From positions 26,889,430 to 26,953,429 of the forward strand of contig CM022672.1 of the NCBI GenBank assembly GCA_012295275.1: a stretch of 64,000 bases of DNA. Direction: 5' to 3'. Source of the DNA: Chrysomallon squamiferum (lineage: Eukaryota; Mollusca; Gastropoda; Neomphalida; Peltospiridae). The notes beneath the pieces were generated by a model. The model saw only the letters and a program-made list of their open reading frames with translations. It ran no database searches and had not been told where the DNA came from. This document shows positions 25,890-38,110 of this stretch, piece after piece. Position 1 is the first letter of the stretch. Each line of letters starts with the position of its first letter. Position numbers and translations under genes: made by a program.

Positions 25890-26420
25890 ATAGTAATTCA
25901 TTAGTTTAACGAGTAATCCGCTTTCCGCGTTAATAAACGCCATCTTTGAAAATCTCTACACAATAATAATCAAGATTTTTACGGCCGCGCTAAAATCAGA
26001 AAGTTGAGACTCGGCATCAGTTATCGAATCCTAATTTCAGTTTTCATCTAACGGATCAATTTACTCTTTTCCCAGCTAATAGTAAGCACATATGGAAAGC
26101 CTTCTTCATGCTGGAAGACCTCACACAGAGAAGACAACACGACGATTCCATTGCCGCAGATGGCCAACAAATTACGCGCCAGCATGCCGTGATTTAGTGA
26201 CCGGCTGAAGTCTATGGGTTGTACGAAACAAGGAAAAGATCCATGTTTTCCAGATCTCGGGGCGTTAAAAAAATATAAAAATCTGTCAGAGAAATGTGTT
26301 TGAAGAAGAAAAACGAGCACATTAATTCCTCATTTAATGCGTATCATGTTTTGCGTGGTGAACGGTTCCAGGCAGAACACATACCACTTCTCAGTCAGGT
26401 TGCTTCGGTCTGTCAACGCC
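25890..26420. promoter_or_regulatory. Candidate conserved non-coding block
   Basis: Complex sequence with ATTCATTAG, GCGTTAATAAACGC (25927-25940) and ACGGCCGCGC (25981-25990) motifs. A 90-codon minus frame (26048-26320) shows no domain. Confidence 0.3.
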
Positions 26421-26539
26421 GCTACATTTTCTCTTCTTTTTTTTTTTTTTTTTTTTTTGTCTGTCCTTTGTTGTTACGAATGTACCAAGTGAAACCGCTC
26501 AAAGATCCGTCCGTCCAACACTCAAAAGAAACATTTCCA

Positions 26540-27000
26540 GACCCGAATGAAAGAAGAAATTATTTTTAAAGAGAACGAAAGATAAATGAACGAACAAGGA
26601 AGAAACGAAAGAAATGACAGAAATAAAACAAGGACGGAAGAGAGGAAAAGAAACTTTGGTTAAAATTGAAGAAATAAAGGAATTTTAAAACGTGCTTGCT
26701 ATAAAAACGAAAAGCAGGGAAAGAAATAAAGAAAAGAAGAAAAGTCGAGAAAAAGAAACGAAACAAAAACGTACAAGAAAGAAACGAAGGAAGAAACAAA
26801 AAAAAAAAAAAAAGTATAGAAGTAAAAAATAAATCACTTACAGAAATAAACTAAAGAAGAAAAAAAAAATATAAAACAAAAAAGGTAGAAGGGAAGAAAA
26901 ATGGTAGAAAAAAACAAACATGAAATGAACAACAAAAAAAACCTAAGTAAAACAAAAATAAAGAAAATGGTAAACAGAATATTTTACAAAGAAAAAACAT
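26540..27000. repeat. A/G-rich strand-asymmetric tract
   Basis: About 460 bp in which the plus strand is almost entirely A and G with scattered C and little T, built of AAGAAA/GAAAGAA words without a fixed period. The minus-strand Phe/Ser-rich frame is a by-product. Confidence 0.75.
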
Positions 27001-29319
27001 GGCAGGGAATCTTCACAAGCGGAGGAACCATACTGACGACAGATTTTGGAATTGCCTGCAATAAAACTGCCAAACTCCTATAAAATGGTCTCTCGCCGGA
27101 TTTTTTTTCTCCACCGAACTCGGCAGGCATTGCGCAACATCTTGTAAACGCGATCTGCTAAATGCCACAATCGCTTTGCAACAATAAATGTATGCTTGAC
27201 GCCAATTACTTGAACTAGATTGCCTTTTAGGCATCATCATTCTATTACTGGAACTGTCTGTCTGTGTTTAAAAAAACAGAGACGAACATCAATCTGTTAG
27301 ATAGAAGTTCACGTGGTACTGACAGAGGTGTTTTTTATATACAAGTTAGTAAAGCAAGAATAGCCAACACCAACTTGTTAATGTTCTTTTGTTTGTTGTT
27401 GTTTTTTTAGTTTATTCACATCTCGGTTATTTGAATAATACTAACTGACTAACCAGCTAACAAAGTTATTCGTATTTGAGACAGGCGATATGAAAAATCA
27501 GTAAAAATCTACAGTAAATAAACAAACTACAGAGCCATGGCTAGAACAGGAAAAGGCCTGACAGGTGCTCTAATGAAGACTGATCACAATAACTGAAGGA
27601 TCCCTCCATTATTACAGAAAAATTTCAGCTGAAGAAAGGTTTATCTCTGTATTACAGATACATGTATATCACTGAACAATAAAAAAAATATAAAAATAAA
27701 ATAGATATAAAAGTTAGAAGATGATGAATGAATGTTTACACTGAGTTTCTTTTTTTAAACTAATTATCTCGGGCCTCAATGAGATGTCATTTGATACGAT
27801 AAAATGTTTAATGAAAGACAGGAACAAAATGAGCCATGTTGGTAGCTCTAGACGTATGTGTAAATATTCTATACATTACCATCAAAATATCTCAGAAAGC
27901 ATCGGTCAAAAAAGCATTTGATGTCAAAAACAAAGTCTTAATCTGGATCAATACAAGAAAGACTGACGCACCCTATCTCGATTTTAAAGTGGATTAATAC
28001 CAGCGTTCAAGATAATATTTAAATTGGTTCAGCATAAGAAATTTGGGCAACATCATCCTGATTTCAATTCCGGACACCGAACCGAAGTGAAATTTGTTTA
28101 TGAAAAGATGGTTCACTGAAGGCAATCATAAAATTACAAGTAACGGGAGACATGGGAAAAATAATATTTGTTTAAGAATTATATAACACATTATTCTGAT
28201 GGCTCACACCATAAAAATGTCAGTGCCATACAGCATGGCAACGGGAGCCATTGCTAACCAATGACAATTTAAAAAAAAAAATTAAATTAAAAAATAAATA
28301 TTCATGTGAGCCTGAACAATTTTTATTTCTTTTCAGTGGAGAACGATTCACCTTGGAAACGCATCTCTTATTACATGTACATGAAAATGAAGATCAACAC
28401 AACACAAAAACATCAATAAGTATAACAATCACACGTCAAGGATTAACTTCAGTATCATTCTAGAAGTTTGACAGTGGCGGAACTGAAAAGAAGGCTCTGG
28501 CATCTCTTTCTTCGGCAACAACCGAGAATCTCAGCCAATTCGATAAACCGGTCAGTCAGTCAGTCAGTCATACGATCTGAAACGTTCTTACGACCATACA
28601 AGATTCGCACATGGGATCCTGGCGTATCTGCCTAAGACTAGTGTTTAGGGTTGCTGGTTACAGCGTCAGTTTGAAATAACTGACTTTCTGGTGATCACAA
28701 GAGTCCCCTATCATTTGCAGATAGGAACCGGTACGGGGAAACAATTCAATTGTTACTGCTTGTGATACAGCCATTATAAACCCGGGCCTGTTTAAACTGA
28801 TAACAGATGTCCAAGCATTGCGTGTGGCCTCCTAAATAAGAATATTATGGCTCGTTTGACACTAACAATTTTTTTTTTAAATTCCTGTTTAACATATTTT
28901 CAAGATGATATGGATACCATAATTCATTATGCATCTATACTAGTGTTGTGGTTGTTAAACACTTCACCAAAAAAAAAAAAAAAAAAAGATAAATGTTAAA
29001 AAAAAAAAGATGGAATATAAACAAGTCGTTAACTTAATTTTTGAAAGAAAAAGAAATCGTTCTGAAAAAAAAAATGATAATAATAAAAACAGACAATAAA
29101 AAAAGGAAATAAAAAATTAAAAGAGGAAAAAAACGAAGATAATTAATGCTTAAAGGGGAGAGTTTCAATTTACTTTCTCTTGGTCGGTTTGCTGTGCACG
29201 TCTTTCTCAGCCTATCTTGTTTCAGCTCTTTTTAATTATAAGAAAACATAATTATGTCATTTTTATGTTTTACTTCCTTTTTAATTATTGATTTTTTTAA
29301 ATTAAAAATATATATTATC

Positions 29320-29320
<1 letters not shown>
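27001..29320. other. Long non-coding stretch left of the LMO4 LIM2 exon
   Basis: No gene is recognised. It includes a complex 240-bp segment at 27000-27240, a (GTCA)5 tract at 28551-28570, a complex segment at 28480-28850, and an A-rich zone with short A runs at 28970-29140. A distal LMO4 exon could hide here, but I see no acceptor followed by the expected short tail. Confidence 0.45.
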
Positions 29321-29355
<35 letters not shown>

Positions 29356-29402
29356 TTATTACTATTATTATTATTATTATTATTATTTTTTTTTTTTTTT
29401 TT
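29321..29402. repeat. (TTTA)n(TTA)n poly-T tract
   Basis: TTTA then TTA units ending in 16 or more T. It supplies several AATAAA words on the minus strand. Confidence 0.95.
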
Positions 29403-29527
29403 CATTTGGAGATGTTCAGTTAAAATAGTTAAGTCCCTAATGCCTCAAGTCTCAGACCTAAACGTAATGAGATCCTCATTAACATGAGTCAGAAGGAAAA
29501 AAAAAAATGGCAAAGATACTAACAAAC

Positions 29528-29539
29528 CACACACACACA

Positions 29540-29598
<59 letters not shown>
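29528..29598. repeat. (AC)n microsatellite
   Basis: About 35 AC units with one AG interruption, 138 bp beyond the LIM2 exon. Confidence 0.97.
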
Positions 29599-29601
<3 letters not shown>

Positions 29602-29694
29602 AACAAAGAAAAAGTACATGAACATTGATAAACATCAGGCCACACAAAACATGAGGTGGATTCGCACACACTGCTTTATCATGTCTTCTGCATT

Positions 29695-29736
29695 TCAAAA
29701 GCATTTTCCCATCCGAAAAGGAATTTGATTATCTAC
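29695..29736 (-). other. Alternative read-through end of LMO4 exon 3
   Basis: Thirteen extra sense codons and a TGA follow directly if the donor at 29736/29735 is not used. The tail VDNQIPFRMGKCF has no resemblance to the conserved LMO4 ending that I know. I therefore favour this as intron 3, with intron retention giving a longer isoform as the alternative. AATAAA-type signals on the minus strand are available around 29321-29360 because of the TTTA repeat, so a retained end could in principle be polyadenylated there. Confidence 0.3.
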
Positions 29737-29974
29737 CTTGTGCGTTGCCCTTGGTGGTAGAGAGTTGTGTCCCTTTAGCATCTTTGGATAGTCCTGTTCA
29801 CAAACTAAACTGCCGTTAATAATCCCGAATCTGTCGCCGGGCTGCAGTGGACCGTGACACGACACGCACGTGAAACACTTGAGATGATAGACACTGGCCT
29901 GCACGCGCATCACCAGTTCGTTGGCGGGAATGGTCTGCGAGCAGGCGGCACACGTTCCACCAGACCCGAATAAT
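29737..29974 (-). CDS. LMO4: LMO4 coding exon 3 (LIM domain 2 and C-terminal tail)
   Basis: Encodes residues 106-185. The first base A completes R106 after the acceptor TTTTTTCACAG. LIM2 ligands are C114, C117, H136, C139, C142, C145, C164 and D167, all present. LFGSGGTC, IPANELVMR and VYHLKCFTC are LMO4-like; PGDRF and INGSL match LMO4 as well. The tail YPKMLKGHNSLPPRATHK ends at a good donor, AAG|GTAGAT (intron bases from 29736 down). Vertebrate LMO4 ends in KVC, so a tiny last exon coding VC plus stop is expected here too. By eye I found no matching acceptor-VC-stop between 1 and 29736, so it probably lies outside the window. If the donor is skipped, the frame continues 13 codons (VDNQIPFRMGKCF) to a TGA at 29695-29697, giving 198 residues. 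The identity is secure; the exact 3' end is not. Confidence 0.94.
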
Positions 29975-29999
29975 CTGTGAAAAAAACACATTTAAATAT

Positions 30000-31035
30000 A
30001 TTAACAGAAAATAACATGTATCCAGATCTATGTTTATTAGTCAATATGAACGAAAACGAAACACGACCGTGCATATTTTATTACGGATCAATGAGGTAAC
30101 ACGTGGCTTGCATGATGGGATAACGATCACGTAATTGGGTGTCCCGGAAGTTAATAAATCTTAATAGCATAAAATGATCAACGAACCAGAACAAATCCTC
30201 CAACACATAAAATCTATATCTACAGTTATTTACAGTCACGATAATAACTAACACATCGACTGAATTAAAAACAAAAACGAGGTTTTAAAAACGTGGAGAA
30301 AAGTAAACGTGAAGTGTAAAACCATTGGAATTGAAAGTACTGAGAACACAATATTTAAAAAAAATAAACAAATAAAAACTGTGTGTACAAGATTATCTAA
30401 AAACAGACTTACAAACTATTTTCGTAAAGTAAATGTTTAAACCTATTACATATCATGACATACATACATAAACACGCATACACGAAAATACACAAACGTA
30501 TACATAATATATCCAAATCGACTTCATTACCATATATCCCTTAAAGCCAATTTTCGATACTGTCATTTTGTCCATTTACCGTATATTCAATGGTAAAAGA
30601 GCCTGTCAAAGGTCGTAATTATTTCCCTAACAAGCCAGGAAAATTAACCACCAGGTAAAAAAAGAAAAAAAGAAAAAAAAATCAATGTCGTACACATCGA
30701 CTGGCTTCATCAGTTTAATTACAGCAACTCGCATTACCATTGTTTGTCGTTTCAACAGAATAACGCTAATTATGATTATCCTATCTGTACTATAAAGAGT
30801 TTTTCTAATCAAAAATCATTACCGTCCAGGTATGATTATCTCGAAATTAAACTAATATTCCTCATCTAAAAACAACAAAAAAAAAAGTTAGAAAAAAAAA
30901 CCAACTCGTTAATTAATGTATAGGTATCTTGATTTGTTCTAGATGTGGGTGTGTGCACGTATACCGAAGGAATGAAGTATATTTGAGTGTCTGTCGTTTC
31001 TCTGTACATACTGAAGGAAATTCTGTTTAAATCAT

Positions 31036-31036
<1 letters not shown>
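30000..31036. other. Intron 2, AT-rich part next to exon 3
   Basis: AT-rich intronic DNA without recognised elements beyond A-rich words near 30655-30690. Confidence 0.6.
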
Positions 31037-31122
<86 letters not shown>

Positions 31123-31123
31123 G
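31037..31123. repeat. Compound (AC)n(AG)n(ACAG)n microsatellite
   Basis: AC to 31071, AG to 31096, then about seven CAGA units to 31123. Confidence 0.97.
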
Positions 31124-33005
31124 TGTATGTGTCTGCATAAAGAAAGTGGGTAGAGGAGAAAAATAAAATGAATTGAATGTACTTTACTGATCATAATTCA
31201 TTATGCTAGACTTGTATATTCTAAAAATGTCGAAATCTTGAAAAAACTAACATCAAATGAAATGTTCAGTTTCATGATTACAACGCATATAAGCCAGAAT
31301 ACGCTTCACCTGATAGCAACCAGTGTAGGTAACAGCATACATTTTATGTGTTTTGACAAGAAAAGAAAAACCGGAAAATTACGCATTTACTTCTTTTGAC
31401 ACAAGCGCGTTGTGTGTTTTTCTAAACATTTACACCAAGCTGCCATAACGCATAAATTAATATCATGTTTCTTAACATCAGTAAATATTGGTTTTATCAT
31501 ATTACTTAAAACCAACCCATAAATATAGTATTATATTTCTCAAAATGATCATGTAGTAAGTGGAACGTCGTATTTCTCGACAGAAGCAATTAAATGCCTG
31601 TTATCAAGTTACTTAAAATTAGCATATAAATGTTATATTACAATAAGGTAAAACATGAAACTATTCAGTAATACAAAATTGTAAGTCGTATGCGATTAGC
31701 TTGGGTTGATGCACTAAGTAAGGCTACATTGTTCGAAGACTAACACTCGCCTAAGTGTTTTTTGCAACAGCAGACTAACACTGAAGCTGAAAGCAGTGGA
31801 AAAACAGTCCCTTCTTTTCTTTAATACTTTAATGTAGCTCGGTTTCACCTCAGTTTGTTTGTTTGTTTGTTGTTTTTTTTCAGTCTTCAAGATCTAATGA
31901 CAGAAGTTTGTTTAACGAACGATGACTCAGTTCGAATGGTTATTCGATTACAAACATTTTTGTATTATGATGATGTAAAAGAAAATATGCTGTTTTCACT
32001 TCGTAGCTATTGTAATCAGCAATTGTATATGCAAATGTTGCCTTCACGTGGAAATAAACGGATCAAGGCCTTTATTTTATTTTTATTTTATTTTATTTTT
32101 TTTTGAAGTAATGCCTACCCCCGAAAAAAAAATTATAATAGAAAATAAAAAAAGGAAATATTTATGTATTGTACAAAATTCTATTTTTCGTTTTTCCCAG
32201 CTTGTCTTCATGCTGATATTTTACTGCTGTAGTTTAAAAATAGTCGAACAGAAATGATTACCTACACAAATCTAGTTTTTTTTTAACAAGTCTTACAATC
32301 AGTGCCCGTAAACTGGGACCTCCACGAGAACCTAATTATCTGTAAGTGTGGATTAATGATCTCAGAGGCAGAATACAATATCATTTAAAACGAAAACAGA
32401 AGATGAAAATCATTTAGCATTAACAATAGAGAACCGATAAAGAATACACGTTTGTTAAATAGTAATGATCAAAGCACGCCCTAAACACGTCCATGCACTT
32501 GATGTTCTAACAATTTTAACATAAAACCAGTGATTATTAATGTACATGTATTTTTTTAATCTCTTCTTTCTTTTTTTAAATTACTTTGTAACAATATTTA
32601 CTAATAATAAAATACATGTACGCTTTTTGTATTTTATTTTCCACTGATTGCTTTATGTCAATATTTACCAATTATAAAATAATTAAATGTTTCTTTTGCC
32701 GTGTTTTCAGTATGCTTTAGAAATAACGTTTCTATTATAGACATGCCAGGCAATTAGTTTTGTGTTCGCAGTTTGCCGACAAAGAACAGGCTAGATGGAT
32801 CGAAATGCGTTCTAGTAAAAGCTTGTATTAATTAACATTTCGAAACAGTTTGCTAAATCATGCTTTAAAATTGCTTGTTAAATCATGCTTTACATTTTGT
32901 CAACGAAAATGAGTTTTGTTCGGACACCAAATTGAGCTTAAATGCATAAATCCAATCTGTTCTGCAGTGCAATACATCGTGCGTGATATAATAAATTTCC
33001 GTTTC

Positions 33006-33008
<3 letters not shown>
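31124..33008. other. Intron 2, AT-rich, nothing recognised
   Basis: Low-complexity T/A words at 31870 and 32085-32105 only. Confidence 0.6.

Positions 33009-33038
<30 letters not shown>
33009..33038. repeat. Poly-A run
   Basis: 30 consecutive A. An octamer ATTTGCAT lies 190 bp further on (33230-33237). Confidence 0.95.
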
Positions 33039-33040
<2 letters not shown>

Positions 33041-33699
33041 AGAAAATCGACGTTTTGCTCTTTGTTTTAAAAGGGTTAATCGTATCCCGTGTTCAATCAA
33101 GTTCTCAACATTTTATCACTGTCGGTTTCCTTTCGATTCTGCACTTGACATTTTGCCTTTTATGAAAACGTTTTCAATTGAATACGTTTATTTTTCCTCA
33201 GGGTACAGTAACTCTAGGTAATAAACAAAATTTGCATGTCTCTCAGGTAACCAGTATCAGATTTTTGAAGGAAACGAGCGCGTTGAACCACACAATCACA
33301 TACAGATATCTTACGTGCACGTATAGACACAGACATATAACAGCAAATACAATAACAAAATCTGCACAGATACATTTAAACATTAGTACTGCTATATGTT
33401 TATAGGCATGTATTAACAAATACATACAATTCACACGTACGTACATACATACTCAGACATAAAAACTAATAGGCGTGCACATAAAAGTGTGCACACTCAT
33501 AAACGACTGGCGAGGGGGAGGGAGGGGGCGAGTATTCCCGAACCACTTACATCGGTAATCTGCAAAATCATTTGAACCCATATGGAAAAGGAAAAAGAAA
33601 AAAAAAAAAAACAAGAAAGAGAAAAGAAAAAAGCATTACAGGAAGAAAAGAACAGAAAATGCATTAACACAGACGGAATACTCTCGACAATGTCGCCCA

Positions 33700-34090
33700 A
33701 CTCTTAAAGGGTTAATAAGAACACTTCATGCCATAACACATGCCGTTTTTCCCAATCTCTTGAAGCAATTGTTTGTACGACATTACTTTCGACGCCGAGT
33801 GGTAACCAAAACCATTTCACGGTCGGCCAAGCAGATAAATTGAAATATGCGGATTGCAATACAGCCGAATTGTACTCCGTGTGTCGCACAATTAACTTGC
33901 TTTCATAAGGCAAAGAGGCTTGTTAATAAATTTCCGCCTTGCAACGAATTATCCCAATGTTTTATTTCGATCGGACGTCGGAGGTATTATTATCATTACT
34001 TTTCAAGCGTATTGGAAATACGGTTTGCATTACGTAACGCAGATTACTTTGCGACCACTTTGCAACGACAGTGAGCCGAATTTAACAACG
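33700..34090. promoter_or_regulatory. Candidate intronic conserved element
   Basis: Complex block with recurring TTGC/GCAA words, TTAATAA cores and GATCGGACGTCGG (33969-33981). It stands out from AT-rich flanks. The function is inferred. Confidence 0.3.
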
Positions 34091-36099
34091 TGAAAGGAGA
34101 AATTACATCAGCAAAGTTCTCATTTAAAATGACATATTTACTTAAGATTGGAAAACAGATTAGGTAACACAAATACTATTAAATATAATTGTCAAAATGA
34201 TTATATTTTGATTTGGTATTACGTTCTTTCAACTATGTACATACATATTTATTTCCCTCTTTCTCTGTTTCCCTTCCATGCCACCCATCCCTACACACAC
34301 AACTTATCAAATACTTCTATTATCAGATCTTCTATTGTATCTTTTAATAATAAAAACAAATAATAATAAAATTAACATCAATTATTAAGCACTTCAAAAG
34401 CGTAAATTAACATTTTATATTAAATATCTGTTGTTAAATGAAGTAAAATGAGTAACATTATATGAGTTTATCTTGCCGTTTCGTTGTAATTAAAAATGTC
34501 ACACTGAATAATACATTTAATATACCTTGCAGCCCAAGACCATTATTTATTTAATCAATGCCATAAGATACAAATAATGTGTTTTTTCTGCAGATATTGA
34601 AGCATAATAATTTTGTATACAGAGTTAATATTTTTAAATTATCTAACACCGTAAAAATAGTAGGTTAACCTGATATCTTGAACCGGATATTAATTTGCAG
34701 TTATATTATGTACTTAATTCTGTACAATTCTGTATTCAGGTGTTACAAAATTGTAATTAGCCAGTAGCTAACGTCATATATTATATAAATACACACAAGT
34801 ACGTACATTCTGAAGTTTATCGACACACACTGTATTAGTTACAAAGATTTCCTTATTTACCACAGCATCTGACGTTTTATATGTTAGAGATATTACAATA
34901 TTTCATCATTAGACATTGCAGGAATTGTGTTACAAATATTACAAGAATTTACCGTTAGGCATTACAAACATAACAACCAATGTTTAATTCTCAAAGCACC
35001 ATTTGTTAAACATCAGAGCTTTTGTTTTCTCAAACAATAACTTTAAAAAATGTTCCCCTTTCGGTAGAAAGATTTTTTTCTTTCTTACTTTACCAAAAAA
35101 AAAGAAAAGGCCAAGAATTGTTTTCAAAAATGTACCGAAAATAATTGCTTTTCTTTTTACCAACGGTAAAAATACACGGTTTATTAAGTTACAAATTTTT
35201 ATTATCTTTTTTTTAAACTGTTTCAGGAAAGCGATATAACGCCTTTAAATAAACCTGTAGTTTATTTACGTATGTGCATTAACTTCAGGACCAGTACAAA
35301 TATATAATTATTACCTTTAAATATTTGTGACCTCTTTGGAATCGGTTGTTAGAATTAGTTTTCAGTATTCATGACCCTAATGAACATATTAATTGGGTTT
35401 GGCCATTTTAATATTAATGAAGTTAATTAATTTACTGGGCGATATGGACTATTTTAATATTCCTACTGATCATCCATGCTAAATATTACAGCACTGAATA
35501 AATAATTCATGAAAAGAGATTAAATTTTCTTAATTATGTTAGCGTTCTTTTCAAACAGTTGATTGTTTTGGTGGGGGGGAAGGAGAAAAAAACAAAAGAT
35601 ACTTTTTTAATGAAACGAACTGTAGTCTTTGGTTAACGACTTCTCAACACGACTTGTTTTTACCTTCGTTTTTTCTTTTTGTGGGTAGAATTTTTATTCA
35701 GTATAAGAAAAGAAACCTTGCTGCCGTCTGTTATACTTCATATTAGCAACGAGCAGCGTTTAATTTAATTAAACATCATTTCTATATCTTCATACACGTT
35801 ACACGTATATACATACTCGAGAGGAAAAAGCAGAGGAAGAGGGAGGGAGGAAGGAAGAGAGAGAGAGACTTTCTTTTGCTGCAGTTTATTAGCTGTAAGT
35901 CTTTTGCTGTATTGTTTATTAATACTGTGAAGAGCATGAGATAAAGTTAGTAATCCGAATAAATTGCTAACTTAATTAGTATCTAAATGTTTTAGGACTG
36001 AAAACCGACTGACTTCTGTTAAATATATTAAAACAGTGACTTGTATTTCCTTTGCAATTATCTATTCTACCTTGCTTTATACTGACTTGCTTTGCCTTA
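34091..36099. other. Intron 2, AT-rich DNA
   Basis: No recognised element. A GGGAGG/AAGGAAGAGAGAG purine tract lies at 35822-35868. The TTAATTA-rich segment at 35340-35480 may be regulatory. Confidence 0.5.
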
Positions 36100-36860
36100 T
36101 CCTGCCCTGCCCCACAAGGTACATTAATACACTACTCAAATTGCCAGTACGTTCGCCAGTTCGAGTTTTTCGTGGTAATAATGCGTGTGCAAATTTGATT
36201 TCCACTATTTGGAAATAACGAGAAGCAGGAAAGTTTAATTTTAAACCGAGCCAGTCTCATGATTGAATTCCCATGGCGTGCCCCCACTGCGCAAGACACG
36301 ATTAATTTCGTCTTTGCACAATTAAGGCAGATTGTCAAATTACCCAACGGTAGACGTTTTCTCTGCCGAAGTTCAACTCTACACAGGCAATTACGGATTG
36401 CAACTAACCCCTTTTCCTTATCAGTCGAGATAATCACGATTTTTACCAACTCCCGGCTTCATTAGAGATAATTAGAAGAGAAGGAGCTACAAAGAACAGC
36501 CGAACACTAATCACCACACAAATTGAACCAAACTGGCCCACATAGAACTTGACATAATTGCTTCTTTTAATGAGTTGAAAACAACCTAAAGAAGATCAGG
36601 CCGCATCGAAATATTTGCTTTGGAAAATGGCATGGCGATAAAAAGGGAGGCTCTAAATTGGAAAAAGGAACCTTTGATGTTATTAAGCGCCGCGAAATGA
36701 GATTGGCAGAACTTAGCAAAGAGAAACGGGATGACCTCTTTTCCCCTTAGGGAACGGTTTTCCAGACTTATTGTACAGAGCAGTCACGTGATCGCCGATC
36801 ATGCACGTTTTGCACGGTCTCTTTTTTATTAGCCGTAAGTAGTAATCCATGTAAAATATA
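36100..36860. promoter_or_regulatory. Candidate intronic enhancer with many homeodomain cores
   Basis: Complex block with ATTAATTTCG, CAATTAAGG, CAATTACGG and GATAATTAG (TAATTA at 36469-36474), GCGTGCCCCC (36276-36285), and a perfect TCACGTGA E-box/M-box (36784-36791). Both strands have ordinary-looking frames of 60-105 codons, but they overlap antisense and lack domains, so non-coding conservation is the better reading. Confidence 0.4.
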
Positions 36861-37033
36861 CACATGGTTATGATTTTGTTCTCCCCAAATACTTTTAACT
36901 GATAATATTTTTGATAAAAAAAAAAAAAAAAAAAATTATTATAAAGATTATTGGCAACAATAAAATTTCGTATGTAAACTTAAGTGTATTAGATACTTAG
37001 CATTTCAATTTCGCGAAAAAACGGTCGAAGCAA

Positions 37034-37083
<50 letters not shown>

Positions 37084-37110
37084 TAAACAACAACAATAAT
37101 AATAATAATA
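37034..37110. repeat. (AAT)n microsatellite
   Basis: About 15 perfect units, then an interrupted ACA/AAT stretch. Confidence 0.95.
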
Positions 37111-37439
37111 AAAATAGTAATAATCACATCATCAACAAAAACAACAAATAAATAAACAGTTATTGCACTGCACTTAACATTAAATACTGTTTTAAAATTA
37201 TGCACCGTACAGCGCTTTAGGTAATACAAAGAACAGTGGTATTGCAGTCTGTGTCAGTTTATAAATACGAAATAACAAACATGTGTGAACTGATATTAAA
37301 TAAAATACAGTACAGTATTTTCGTTTATGTTTTTGTAAAGATAAAATCGAATACACATGTGAATTGATGTTAATTAAAATAAAGTACAATGTGTTTTTGT
37401 TGATACTGATAAACAGGTTCTGTTAGATATCGTGTTTCA

Positions 37440-37486
37440 TTTTATGTTTTTATCTTTTTTATTTTATTTTATTTTTTTTATTTTTT

Positions 37487-37542
<56 letters not shown>
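37440..37542. repeat. T-rich tract ending in a 54-base T run
   Basis: ATTTT-type units followed by 54 uninterrupted T (37489-37542), the longest homopolymer here. On the gene strand it is poly-A within intron 2. Confidence 0.95.
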
Positions 37543-37546
<4 letters not shown>

Positions 37547-37549
37547 TCT

Positions 37550-38110
37550 AGGTTGCTTGCATTATAAGCAAGAGTCGAGCAATGTGGATTCAAGATTGCA
37601 TCATTAATAAGGATGAGCAATTATAAAAAGCCTTAAAACTGCAATTCCATTCCGTGTAACCGAATACCTTTAACATCACTGACGTTTCGTTAATTTAACT
37701 GTCAAGGAAAATTACCCCGAATGAGCGACTGTTTAGGTATTGGTCCCAGTAATGAAACATCAATCAAGCAAGCCAATTACAAAGTCTTCCATCTAGCTGC
37801 AACAAAAATCTTGAAATTTTCAATTAACCCGCGCACGTTTGGCCGCCAACCAACGACTTATTGTTAAGCTCTGTTTTAATGAAACGGGGTTAATTTACGT
37901 GTAGAGAGCTTAATCCAGCTACAGGCTACAGGCGTAGATGTCCGCCGTTTGTAAACTGTATTGAAACAGCATTGAACGGTTCCCCCCCCCACACCCACCA
38001 CCACCCAACCCGACACTTCTTAGTAATAACTGTTTGGTGGCAAATTAATTAAATTAATCCATGCCTATTCGCCCAGGCTTCGTCGGCGACAGATGGAAAC
38101 CTTAATGTGA
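37550..38110. promoter_or_regulatory. Candidate intronic enhancer
   Basis: Complex block with CATTAATAAGG, TTAATTTAACTG, CAATTACAAAG, CAATTAACCC, GTTAATTTACG and CTTAATCCAGC (TAATCC, a K50 homeodomain core). Short C runs occur at 37982-37990. No coding frame. Confidence 0.4.

Noticed and set aside
29975-29991. Start of the LIM2 frame at an ATG upstream (MCFFHR..)
   Set aside because: These codons lie in the polypyrimidine/acceptor region of intron 2; the exon starts at 29974 after CAG.
35625-35650. Similarity of TCTTTGGTTAACGACT to miR-9
   Set aside because: Only the first ten bases agree and no hairpin partner is evident.
36132-36465. Antisense pair of 105- and 68-codon frames
   Set aside because: Both strands open without domains; composition reflects a candidate regulatory block.
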